Of a stretch of 25,327 nucleotides of DNA, positions 7,653-14,390 are shown piece by piece; the first letter of the stretch is position 1; each line of letters opens with the position of its first letter. The DNA is taken from positions 1 to 25,327 of the forward strand of contig JBNKUL010000072.1 of NCBI GenBank assembly GCA_050298555.1, read 5' to 3'. The DNA is from JAPHSX01 sp050298555 (GTDB lineage Bacteria; Pseudomonadota; Gammaproteobacteria; Thiohalomonadales; Thiohalomonadaceae). Under the pieces are notes generated by a model that had not been told where the DNA came from, made no database searches, and saw only the letters and a list, made by a program, of their open reading frames with translations. Made by a program: the position numbers and the translations under genes.

Positions 7653-8834
7653 ATGCTCAACCTAACCGCCCCCCCGCCATTAAGCCTCTACATCCACTAC
7701 CCCTGGTGCGTGCGCAAGTGCCCCTATTGCGACTTCAACTCGCACCAGGCGGGTGAGGAGAGCTTTGATGCGATTCGGGAGGCCGACTACATCGCCGCCC
7801 TGATCCGCGACCTCGAGCAGCACCTGCCGGCGGTATGGGGAAGGGCGGTGCACTCCATCTTCATCGGCGGCGGCACCCCCAGCCTGCTCTCACCGGACGG
7901 GCTCGACACCCTGCTCTCACAACTGCGAGCCCTGTTGCCACTAACGCCCGAGTGCGAGATCACCATGGAGGCCAACCCCGGTACGGTAGAACAGGGGCGC
8001 TTTGCCGCCTTCCGCCAGGCGGGGGTGAACCGCCTCTCCATCGGCGTGCAGAGCTTTGATGACACGGCACTGCAGCGCCTGGGGCGCATCCACTCGGGGC
8101 GCGAGGCAATCCTCGCCGCCGAGGCGGCCCATACCGCCGGCTTCGACAACTTCAACCTCGACCTGATGTTCGGCCTGCCGGGACAGGACGAGGCGGCCGC
8201 AGTTAAAGATTTGCAGCAGGCCTTTGCCCTCGCCCCCAGCCACCTCAGCTGGTATCAGCTCACCATCGAGCCCAACACCGCCTTCGCCCACGCCCCGCCG
8301 GTGCTGCCTGAGGAGGAGGCGCTGTGGGCGATCCAGTCCGCCGGGCAGTCGCTGCTGGGCGAGGCGGGCTATGCTCAATACGAGGTCTCCGCCTATGCGC
8401 GCGAGCGCCAACGCTGCCGCCACAACCTCAACTACTGGCGCTTCGGCGACTATTTGGGGATCGGCCCCGGCGCCCACGGCAAGCTCACCCACTGCGACAT
8501 GGGGGCCATTGAGCGCATCTGGAAGAAGCGTCATCCTAAAGAGTGGCTGCAGGCCGCCGATGGCGAGCAGATGATCGCCGGACGCGAAACGATCCCGCGC
8601 AACGAGCTGCCACTGGAGTTCATGATGAACGCGCTGCGACTGGTGGAGGGCTTCGAGACCGCCCTCTTTAGCGCCAACACTGGCCTGCCGATCAGCGCCG
8701 CCGGGGGGCCGTTAACGCGGGCAGTAGAATTAGGCCTGATCGACTGGAGCATGGAACGTATCGTCCCCACTCAGAGGGGGCGCGACTACCTGAACGAGCT
8801 GCTGCAACTGTTCCTGCCAGAGGAAAACCAATGA
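7653..8834 (+). CDS. hemW: Radical SAM heme chaperone HemW
   Basis: 393 residues. HemW-type proteins bind heme and a 4Fe-4S cluster and deliver heme to respiratory enzymes; older annotation as oxygen-independent coproporphyrinogen oxidase is not supported for this subfamily. The N-terminus SLYIHYPWC carries the radical-SAM motif CVRKCPYC (C19, C23, C26), and the shorter N-terminus separates it from HemN. Further family blocks: IFIGGGTPSLL, EANPGT, RLSIGVQSFDD, NLDLMFGLPGQ, and HNLNYWRFGDYLGIGPGAHG. There is no visible Shine-Dalgarno before the ATG. The stop overlaps the following rof start (ATGA). Confidence 0.94.
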   Translation: MLNLTAPPPLSLYIHYPWCVRKCPYCDFNSHQAGEESFDAIREADYIAALIRDLEQHLPAVWGRAVHSIFIGGGTPSLLSPDGLDTLLSQLRALLPLTPECEITMEANPGTVEQGRFAAFRQAGVNRLSIGVQSFDDTALQRLGRIHSGREAILAAEAAHTAGFDNFNLDLMFGLPGQDEAAAVKDLQQAFALAPSHLSWYQLTIEPNTAFAHAPPVLPEEEALWAIQSAGQSLLGEAGYAQYEVSAYARERQRCRHNLNYWRFGDYLGIGPGAHGKLTHCDMGAIERIWKKRHPKEWLQAADGEQMIAGRETIPRNELPLEFMMNALRLVEGFETALFSANTGLPISAAGGPLTRAVELGLIDWSMERIVPTQRGRDYLNELLQLFLPEENQ

Positions 8835-9067
8835 GTGACTATCGCCCCATCCCCTGCGGCCTCTACTCGGAGTATGAGGTGGCGATCCTGCACCGCACCC
8901 CGCTGCAGCTACAGTGGTGCGACGAGGAGGGACGCCACCACAGCGACAGCGTCACGCCACTAGACCTGCAGACCCGCAACCACTGCGAATACCTGATTGC
9001 CGAGGGTAGCGACGGTGGTACCCTTGAGATCAGACTCGACCGTATCACCCAGGAGCAACCGCAATGA
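8831..9067 (+). CDS. rof: Rho-binding antiterminator (Rof/YaeO family)
   Basis: 78 residues. The sequence follows the Rof pattern: YRPIPC at the start, a variable middle, then HCEYLIAEGSDGGTLEIRLDRITQ at the end, comparable to NVEYLVVEAAGETRELRLDKITS in E. coli Rof. Rof binds the Rho hexamer and blocks its primary RNA site, lowering termination. It overlaps hemW by ATGA and the next gene by ATGA, so it is co-translated. Why it travels with hemW is not obvious. The assignment rests on motif recall, so confidence is good but not complete. Confidence 0.8.
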   Translation: MSDYRPIPCGLYSEYEVAILHRTPLQLQWCDEEGRHHSDSVTPLDLQTRNHCEYLIAEGSDGGTLEIRLDRITQEQPQ

Positions 9068-9276
9068 GCAGTGCCGACATCATCTCCGTCCTCATCAACC
9101 TGGCCGTCGGCCTCTACTTCGCGGTGTTCTACCCGCGCTCGCTACACAAGCGCTTCCGCGGCCAGACCCCACCGCGCGGCTTCCTGCTGCTGCAAAAGGT
9201 GATTCCGCCCGTAGGCTGGCTGATCATGGTCATGACCGTGATCTATGCACTGTCGCTACTGCTTGGTAGCGAGTAA
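9064..9276 (+). CDS. Small two-helix membrane protein
   Basis: 70 residues with hydrophobic segments at about 5-22 (DIISVLINLAVGLYFAVF) and 48-67 (VGWLIMVMTVIYALSLLLG), joined by a basic loop rich in Arg and Lys (PRSLHKRFRGQTPPRG). The topology is probably a hairpin with the loop in the cytoplasm. The start overlaps the rof stop (ATGA), which supports a real, coupled gene. I recognise no family; partnership with HemW or Rof is only inferred from position. Confidence 0.7.
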   Translation: MSSADIISVLINLAVGLYFAVFYPRSLHKRFRGQTPPRGFLLLQKVIPPVGWLIMVMTVIYALSLLLGSE

Positions 9277-9340
9277 ACTTAGTCAGTTAAGCCAAGAATC
9301 GGATCCAATCAACAACAGGTATGGCGCTGACGGATAAGCC

Positions 9341-12193
9341 ATGACAAAAGAGAAAACATCCACAGAGGGCGGCGGCGAGCGTCACGTCGAAGACATCAAG
9401 CGCCGCTTCATCGCCCTCAACCAGGCGAGGCTGGATCGTGCCCGCGCCGTGCTCAAGGATCGCCAAACCGTCTTTCTCGACGTGCTGCCGCTGCTGTTCC
9501 ACGTCAACCACCCGATGCTCCCCGGCTTCACCTCCAAATACACCCCCCATGGGGTGTGGCGTTACGAGCCCGACAACAAGGCGCTGAACCGTGCCACCTC
9601 GCTGGCCAGGAGCTTCAAATACAAACGGAGCGTCAGCAAGAACCCGCCCGTCACCGCCCTCTACCTGATGGGCAGCTCCGGTACCATCGCCCACGCCGAG
9701 GGGAGCGACTTCGATATCTGGCTCTGCCACGACCCCGCCCTCGGCCCGGAGCAGTGCGACGAGCTGCAGCAAAAGGCGCACAACATTGAGAAATGGGCCG
9801 AGTCCCTGGGGCTGGAGGTGCACTTCTTCCTCATCAATCCCGAGACCTTCCGCCAGGGCGAGCAGACCGCCCTCAGCTCCGAGAGCAGCGGTAGCGCCCA
9901 GCACAGCCTGCTGCTCGACGAGTTCTACCGCACCAGCATCCACCTGGTGGGGCAATACCCCCTGTGGTGGCTGGTGCCGCCGAACCAGGAGGACGAGTAC
10001 GAGGCCTGCGTGGAGGAGATAGGGCGTATGCGCTACCTCTACGCCCGCGACAGTATCGATTTCGGTGGCCTCTCCCACATCCCGGCGGAGGAGTTCTTCG
10101 GCGCCGCCCTGTGGCAGCTCTCCAAGGGGATCGACTCCCCCTACAAGTCGATCCTCAAGCTGCTGCTGGTGGAGACCTACGCCCGCGAATACCCCGATGT
10201 CGAGCTGCTCAGCAAACAGTTCAAGCAACAGGTCTACGACGGCGTGACCGATCCCGCGCTGCTCGACCCCTACACCATGATGATGGAGAAGGTGGGCGGC
10301 TACCTGAAACGCAACGAGGAGCCGCAACGGCTGGAGCTGGCTCACCGCTGCCTCTACTTTAAGCTCGACCTGCCACTGAGTGTCGCCGCGGTAGCGGATC
10401 AACAGGCCCGCTGGCGCCGCGTGCAGGTGGAAAATATGGTCGAGGAGTGGGGCTGGAGCCGCGCCGACCTGATGCTGATGGACGCCCACAGCCAGTGGCG
10501 CGTCCACCGGGTGCTGGAGGAGCGGCAGATCCTGTTCCGCGCCCTGGTCACCAGTTACCGTTTCCTCTCCGACTTCGCGCGCAAGTACTCGGGCCTGTCG
10601 CTGATCAGCCAGGAGGATCTCAACACCCTGGGCCGCAAACTCTATACCGCCTTCGAACGCAAGGCGGGCAAGGTCGAGATCATCACCCACGGCATCGATG
10701 CCGACCTTGGCGAGCGGCAGGTCACCATTGCCGAATTCCGCAGCAGCGAAGGGGAGACCAGCTGGCAGGTCTACAGCGGCGTGCTGGGCGAGGGGCAACT
10801 AAAGGGCGAGACGCCGATCAAGCGCGCCCGCAGCCTCACCGAGCTGCTGGCCTGGTGCCACCTCAACGGCATCGCCGGACAAAACACCACCTTCAAGGTC
10901 TACAGCGGCTACAGCAAGCACTCCTCACGCGAGATCGAGGCACTGTTCTCGCGTATCGCCTCACGCTTCCCGAACAGCCTGCTGCACAGCGACGATGTGG
11001 AAGAGTACGCCCGCCCCGCCAGGCTGGTGATGTGCGAGTTCTACACCAATACCGGGGTGTCGGTGCCGAGCAATATGCAGATGACCAAACAGCTCGCCGC
11101 CTCCGGCCACACCGATCCCTTCAGCTTCGGCCACTCCGGCATGAGCCAGGTGATGTCGATCGAGCAGCTCTCTGTCAGCAGCTGGCACGAGGCGGTGGCC
11201 CTGCGCTTCACCGGCCCCAATGCGGTGGCCGACGCGATCTGCGGCTACCTCAAGTGGTACCCGCCCTCGGCCCAGGCCAAGCCGCCGCTGCCCGGCCTGT
11301 TCAGCGGTACCCTGGGGCAGGGCAGCTCCGCGGCCAAACGTGTCGAGGGGCTGTTGCGGGAGATTATCGAACACTTCTACGGTGACGACAGCGGACGTGC
11401 CGGGCGCTACATCGTCTCCATCGGCGCCAGCCACTACTGCTTCTACTTCGAGGGGGAGCACCCGCGTTACGTGGTGCTCAAGGATCAGGCCGCGCTGGTC
11501 AATCTGCTCGGCAAGCCGCAGGAGGAGTTCCTGCCGCTACGCTTCGACAAGCTGTCGCTGAAAGACAGCTTCTTCCCGCTGATCTACCAGCACAACAAGC
11601 CGGGCATCGTACAGTGCTTCTTCCACCCGCAGGGGAAGCGGGTGGAGGTGTTCATCCTCGACGAGAAGGGCTCATTATTCCACCAGCGCCTCCCCTTCCA
11701 CGATGAGCACACCCTGCTCAACCAGTTCTCGCGCTTCTTCGAGGCCGCCAGCAACCGCATCAACTTCCTGTTGCAGGAGGGAGAGATGCAGGGCCACATC
11801 AAGGGGCTGGAATTTGCACGCCTGAGCCGCGATACCATGGGACGGCGCGACGTGCAGAGCGTGGCACCGGAGTTCTTCCAGCCCAATAAGCGCTACTTCA
11901 GCCTGCAGGTGATCGTTGAGCGTGGCGAGCAGGGGAACTCCAGCTTCACCCTCTATTGCGACGACAAGGAGTTCTCCACCCTGGAGCACGGCAAGGAGCT
12001 GTTTAACACGGTGGCCAAACACATACTGAAGTTGCGCCAGGGCGGCCAGCCCTACCCCATCTACACCACAGACATCAGCCTGGACCGCTCCGTGGTGGGT
12101 GAAGCGAATGTCGGCAAACTACAGACGCTGCACTTCCTCAACTACAAGCGGCGCATCGAGGCACAGCTCAACCGCACCATCAGCGGCGCTTGA
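9341..12193 (+). CDS. cyaA: Class I adenylate cyclase
   Basis: 950 residues, longer than E. coli CyaA (848). It makes cAMP from ATP for CRP-dependent control. The N-terminal catalytic domain shows the nucleotidyltransferase signature YLMGSSGTIAHAEGSDFDIW, with G111-S112-S113 and metal-binding D123 and D125. Other class I blocks include FTSKYTPHGVWRYEPD and LLLDEFYRTSIHLVGQYPLWW. The C-terminal half is the regulatory region. Only a weak GGATAA precedes the ATG, and I see no clear promoter in the 64-base spacer upstream. The gene ends just before an inverted REP doublet and faces a minus-strand cassette. Confidence 0.94.
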   Translation: MTKEKTSTEGGGERHVEDIKRRFIALNQARLDRARAVLKDRQTVFLDVLPLLFHVNHPMLPGFTSKYTPHGVWRYEPDNKALNRATSLARSFKYKRSVSKNPPVTALYLMGSSGTIAHAEGSDFDIWLCHDPALGPEQCDELQQKAHNIEKWAESLGLEVHFFLINPETFRQGEQTALSSESSGSAQHSLLLDEFYRTSIHLVGQYPLWWLVPPNQEDEYEACVEEIGRMRYLYARDSIDFGGLSHIPAEEFFGAALWQLSKGIDSPYKSILKLLLVETYAREYPDVELLSKQFKQQVYDGVTDPALLDPYTMMMEKVGGYLKRNEEPQRLELAHRCLYFKLDLPLSVAAVADQQARWRRVQVENMVEEWGWSRADLMLMDAHSQWRVHRVLEERQILFRALVTSYRFLSDFARKYSGLSLISQEDLNTLGRKLYTAFERKAGKVEIITHGIDADLGERQVTIAEFRSSEGETSWQVYSGVLGEGQLKGETPIKRARSLTELLAWCHLNGIAGQNTTFKVYSGYSKHSSREIEALFSRIASRFPNSLLHSDDVEEYARPARLVMCEFYTNTGVSVPSNMQMTKQLAASGHTDPFSFGHSGMSQVMSIEQLSVSSWHEAVALRFTGPNAVADAICGYLKWYPPSAQAKPPLPGLFSGTLGQGSSAAKRVEGLLREIIEHFYGDDSGRAGRYIVSIGASHYCFYFEGEHPRYVVLKDQAALVNLLGKPQEEFLPLRFDKLSLKDSFFPLIYQHNKPGIVQCFFHPQGKRVEVFILDEKGSLFHQRLPFHDEHTLLNQFSRFFEAASNRINFLLQEGEMQGHIKGLEFARLSRDTMGRRDVQSVAPEFFQPNKRYFSLQVIVERGEQGNSSFTLYCDDKEFSTLEHGKELFNTVAKHILKLRQGGQPYPIYTTDISLDRSVVGEANVGKLQTLHFLNYKRRIEAQLNRTISGA

Positions 12194-12195
12194 TC

Positions 12196-12250
12196 GTAGG
12201 AGCGAGCGCTGCTCGCGAACAACGTAATCGCGGCCAGCGGCCGCTCCTAC
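12196..12250. repeat. Inverted REP doublet (BIME-like)
   Basis: Two REP-like units face each other. The left unit begins GTAGGAGC and holds the hairpin GCGAGC-GCT-GCTCGC (12202-12216). The right unit, read on the minus strand, also begins GTAGGAGC and holds GCGGCC-GCT-GGCCGC (12230-12244). The outer arms GTAGGAGCG / CGCTCCTAC (12196-12204, 12242-12250) are a perfect 9-bp inverted repeat. A GTAG tetranucleotide beside a GC hairpin is the signature of REPs mobilised by RAYT (TnpA-REP) transposases. The element lies between converging genes (cyaA stop 12193, DUF302 stop 12254) and could also stop transcription from both sides. No RAYT gene is in the window. Confidence 0.8.
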
Positions 12251-12253
12251 AGC

Positions 12254-12709
12254 TTATTCCCTTAGCTCATCGAATATGGCGATGATATCGCTGCGCCAAC
12301 GCAACACCTGATGGCGGAAGTCGGTATCGGGCGCTAGCGGCAGCAGGGTCTCCGGGTCGATGGTGAGCAGCAGGGTCTGCTCCTGCTCGGCGAACAGGGT
12401 GATCTTCAACGGCAGGTAGGGGATGAGCTGCGGGTAGCGCTGGCTCAGACCACGCACCTCTTCAGGCTTACCGAAAAAGACGATGCGGTATTTGTCGGTG
12501 GCGAATCCGCTGGCGGTGAGGCCGATATCGACCCGCTGTACCCGGGAGACGGTATAGCCGTACTCGCCCAGGGTCCTTTGCAGTGCCAGCATGGTTTCAG
12601 GAAAACTCTGCGCCGAACGCATCATCAGCAGGCGGTCGCCGTTGGCCTGTAGCGGCAGGCTGGCGGCCAGCAACAGTGCGGCGAGCAGGGATTTGATCAG
12701 GTTTCTCAC
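12254..12709 (-). CDS. Exported stand-alone DUF302 protein
   Basis: 151 residues. A signal peptide (MRNLIKSLLAALLLAASLPLQA, cleavage near residue 22) is followed by one DUF302-like domain. It aligns by eye with the C-terminal domain of the upstream cytochrome (RGLSQRYPQLIPYLPLKITL against RGLSLDPRIGLFMPCQITV). The two Cys present in that domain (C277 and C298 of the cytochrome) are Phe/Leu-like positions here. The start is GTG and overlaps the cytochrome stop (GTGA), so the two are coupled and probably act together in the periplasm. DUF302 proteins are often found near redox and sulfur-metabolism genes; the biochemical role is unknown. Confidence 0.75.
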   Translation of the reverse strand: MRNLIKSLLAALLLAASLPLQANGDRLLMMRSAQSFPETMLALQRTLGEYGYTVSRVQRVDIGLTASGFATDKYRIVFFGKPEEVRGLSQRYPQLIPYLPLKITLFAEQEQTLLLTIDPETLLPLAPDTDFRHQVLRWRSDIIAIFDELRE

Positions 12710-13752
12710 AGTGACGCCTCCTCCATGATCTCCGCATAGATATTAAACATCTGGGTGCAGGAGTCATCCAGCTCCGCGTTGTTGTAGACGCGGCTCAGGT
12801 AGCGCGGATTGATGGCGGTCATGAAGACCTGCCCGTTCTCCTCCACCACGGTGATCTGGCACGGCATGAAGAGGCCGATGCGCGGGTCGAGGCTAAGCCC
12901 CCGGTTGATAAAGCCGAAGTTGCAGAAGTAGATCACCACCTGCTTCTTGTTCTGCTCCGCCTCGGGGAACAGACCCTCCTCCAGGTTCTGCACCCGGATG
13001 ATGCGGAAGTTCTTGCCCACCGCTGCGCGCTTGACGTTCTCCACCGTCTCTTCGAGGGTGTAGTCGGACTCGAGCATAATCACCGGCTCCTCCAGCTCGG
13101 AGTGGCGCCAGTGAATAGGGTTCTGCTCGAAGCTGCGCACATAGCTGACGATATCGTCAATCTCCTGCTCGCTCAGCCCCTGCTCCCGGTAGGAGCGCAT
13201 CGGCGTACCCTCGCGCCCCTCCATCAGGGTGTGCTTGATCATCTGGTCGTCGGCCGCCTTGAGGAAACCCGGGTTATTGAGGGCCGGCGGCATGATCTCC
13301 AGCGCCCGCGGACGGGAGAAGGTCACCCCGGTGCCTTCCCCCCCCTGGCCGTTTTCGCCGTGACACCTGGCGCAGCGATCAAGATAGAGCTGCTTGCCGC
13401 GCGCCGCGTCCCCCTTCACCGGGGCGTATACATTCAGCTCCACCTTCTCACCCTCGGGCATCCAGCCACGCATATACCTCACCACCGCCTTGATCTGGGC
13501 GTCACTGAGGAAGGGGTGGGCAGGCATCACGCGGCCGGGGCGGCCTTCACGGATGGAGGTGAAGAGAAACTTGTCGCTAACCGAGTTGAGAAAGGCGGGC
13601 AGCGCCAGGGGAACCCCTACGCCCCCCTCACCGTCAACGCCGTGACAGGCGGAGCAGTGCAGCTGATAGAGCCGGGCCCCGTCCGGTGCGGCTGAAACGC
13701 CAGCGCTGCCAAGCAACAGCGTCAGCAACAGTATCGATAGTCTTCTGTGCAT
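12706..13752 (-). CDS. Diheme cytochrome c fused to a DUF302 domain
   Basis: 348 residues, periplasmic. A signal peptide (1-21, SVSA-like end GSAGVSA) is followed by two class I cytochrome c domains with heme motifs CSACH (C33, C36, H37) and CARCH (C127, C130, H131). Likely axial Met residues are M76 (RVMPAHP) and M185 (GTPMRSY). A DUF302-type domain covers about 226-348 with a Cys pair, C277 (YFCNFG) and C298 (FMPCQI). The ATG at 13752 is chosen because it begins directly with the signal peptide and has AGGAA upstream; an ATG at 13779 would add 9 residues. An FNR-like box and -10 lie upstream. It presumably moves electrons to or from the reaction of the DUF302 domains, which is undefined. 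Confidence 0.88.
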   Translation of the reverse strand: MHRRLSILLLTLLLGSAGVSAAPDGARLYQLHCSACHGVDGEGGVGVPLALPAFLNSVSDKFLFTSIREGRPGRVMPAHPFLSDAQIKAVVRYMRGWMPEGEKVELNVYAPVKGDAARGKQLYLDRCARCHGENGQGGEGTGVTFSRPRALEIMPPALNNPGFLKAADDQMIKHTLMEGREGTPMRSYREQGLSEQEIDDIVSYVRSFEQNPIHWRHSELEEPVIMLESDYTLEETVENVKRAAVGKNFRIIRVQNLEEGLFPEAEQNKKQVVIYFCNFGFINRGLSLDPRIGLFMPCQITVVEENGQVFMTAINPRYLSRVYNNAELDDSCTQMFNIYAEIMEEASL

Positions 13753-13784
13753 TGAGTCCGGTTCCTGAGGAAAGAACATTAGCT

Positions 13785-13790
13785 ATATTA
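13785..13790 (-). promoter_or_regulatory. Candidate -10 box for the cytochrome/DUF302 operon
   Basis: On the minus strand this reads TAATAT, four of six matches to TATAAT. It would start transcription near 13778, about 25 bases before the ATG at 13752. It lies in an AT-rich patch that also carries the inverted repeat ATTAGC-GAAT-GCTAAT (13787-13802) and an extra direct copy of ATTAGC (13778-13783). Confidence 0.4.
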
Positions 13791-13811
13791 GCGAATGCTA
13801 ATTGTTAAATC

Positions 13812-13825
13812 ATGATTTAGATCAA
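13812..13825 (-). promoter_or_regulatory. FNR/Anr-type binding box
   Basis: The minus strand reads TTGATCTAAATCAT, nine of ten matches to the FNR consensus TTGAT-N4-ATCAA. Its centre is about 41 bases before the inferred transcription start, the class II activator position. It straddles the stop codon of cyaY. An overlapping palindrome AAATCATGATTT (13807-13818) may widen the site. It suggests induction at low oxygen. Confidence 0.5.
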
Positions 13826-14142
13826 TCGATCTCCAGCGTCTCCCCGCCCTGCTCCTGCAGTGCCTGGTTCAGCACCTCGACGAAGGGAGCCGCGTCGCTG
13901 TCGCGCAGCCAGCCCTCGGCCTCATCGCTCCAGTCGAAGTGGTAACCGCCACTGCGTACCGCCAGCCATAGCTGTTTGAGCGGGGTCTGACGGTTGATGA
14001 TGAGCTGGCTGCCGTTCTCCAGCTCCAGGGTAAGGATGCCTGCGGCATTTTCATAGTCAATATCGGCACCGCTCTCGTCAATCGCCTCTTCGATGGCGAG
14101 CAGCATCGCATCGACTCGCTGGTGGAATTCGCTTTCGTTCAT
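13822..14142 (-). CDS. cyaY: Iron-sulfur assembly protein CyaY (bacterial frataxin)
   Basis: 106 residues, the usual length. It binds iron and modulates IscS-dependent Fe-S cluster assembly. The acidic first helix (EFHQRVDAMLLAIEEAIDES), the strand motif GILTLELENGSQLIINRQTP, and LKQLWLAVRSGGYHFDW are the frataxin hallmarks. The ATG at 14142 is chosen from alignment to CyaY; the open frame upstream runs antisense through lptM and is not coding. It is divergent from lptM, as in other gammaproteobacteria. A possible promoter is TTGTTA, 17 bases, GATAAC on the minus strand (14190 to 14162), but that would leave a very short leader. Confidence 0.92.
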   Translation of the reverse strand: MNESEFHQRVDAMLLAIEEAIDESGADIDYENAAGILTLELENGSQLIINRQTPLKQLWLAVRSGGYHFDWSDEAEGWLRDSDAAPFVEVLNQALQEQGGETLEID

Positions 14143-14195
14143 CTGCGTATTGGCCTCAATAGTTATCTGATTTAGTAAATATATTAACAAGACCT

Positions 14196-14201
14196 TATAA
14201 T
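14196..14201 (+). promoter_or_regulatory. -10 box for lptM-lysA
   Basis: A perfect TATAAT stands 36 bases before the lptM ATG in an AT-rich spacer. The best -35 is a poor TTAGTA 18 bases upstream. Transcription would begin near 14208, leaving a leader of about 29 bases that includes the Shine-Dalgarno GGAGGG. Confidence 0.5.
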
Positions 14202-14236
14202 CAGCGAAATTTACCCCATATATTCGGAGGGAAGCC

Positions 14237-14386
14237 ATGCGCATCTGCTGGGCACAATACACGCTGTGGGCGGTGATCGCCGTACTGGGCGTGATCAGCA
14301 TGCTGACCGGTTGCGGCGCCAAGGGCGATCTCTTCCTGCCGCCACCCGAGCTGGAGCAGGCCTCCCAAGCGAATCAAGAAAAGTGA
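14237..14386 (+). CDS. lptM: LPS translocon maturation lipoprotein LptM (YifL)
   Basis: 49-residue lipoprotein. A hydrophobic signal (CWAQYTLWAVIAVLGVISM) leads to the lipobox LTGC with C26, followed by GAKGDLFLPP, which matches GLKGPLYFPP of E. coli LptM. LptM helps LptD mature with correct disulfides in the outer membrane. The Shine-Dalgarno GGAGGGAAG is excellent. It ends 4 bases before lysA. Position beside cyaY and upstream of a lysine-pathway gene is conserved in E. coli and Pseudomonas, which supports the call despite the short length. Confidence 0.9.
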   Translation: MRICWAQYTLWAVIAVLGVISMLTGCGAKGDLFLPPPELEQASQANQEK

Positions 14387-14390
14387 CTCC

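Noticed and set aside
9287..10798. 503-codon minus-strand open frame antisense to cyaA
   Set aside because: Antisense shadow of a well-supported adenylate cyclase gene; no recognisable domain.
13189..13197. GTAGGAGCG identical to the REP outer arm
   Set aside because: It lies inside the cytochrome coding sequence, has no hairpin next to it, and is explained by codons for a conserved stretch.
14143..14322. N-terminal extension of CyaY
   Set aside because: The open frame continues upstream of 14142 but runs antisense through lptM and through the AT-rich promoter spacer; frataxin alignments start at 14142.
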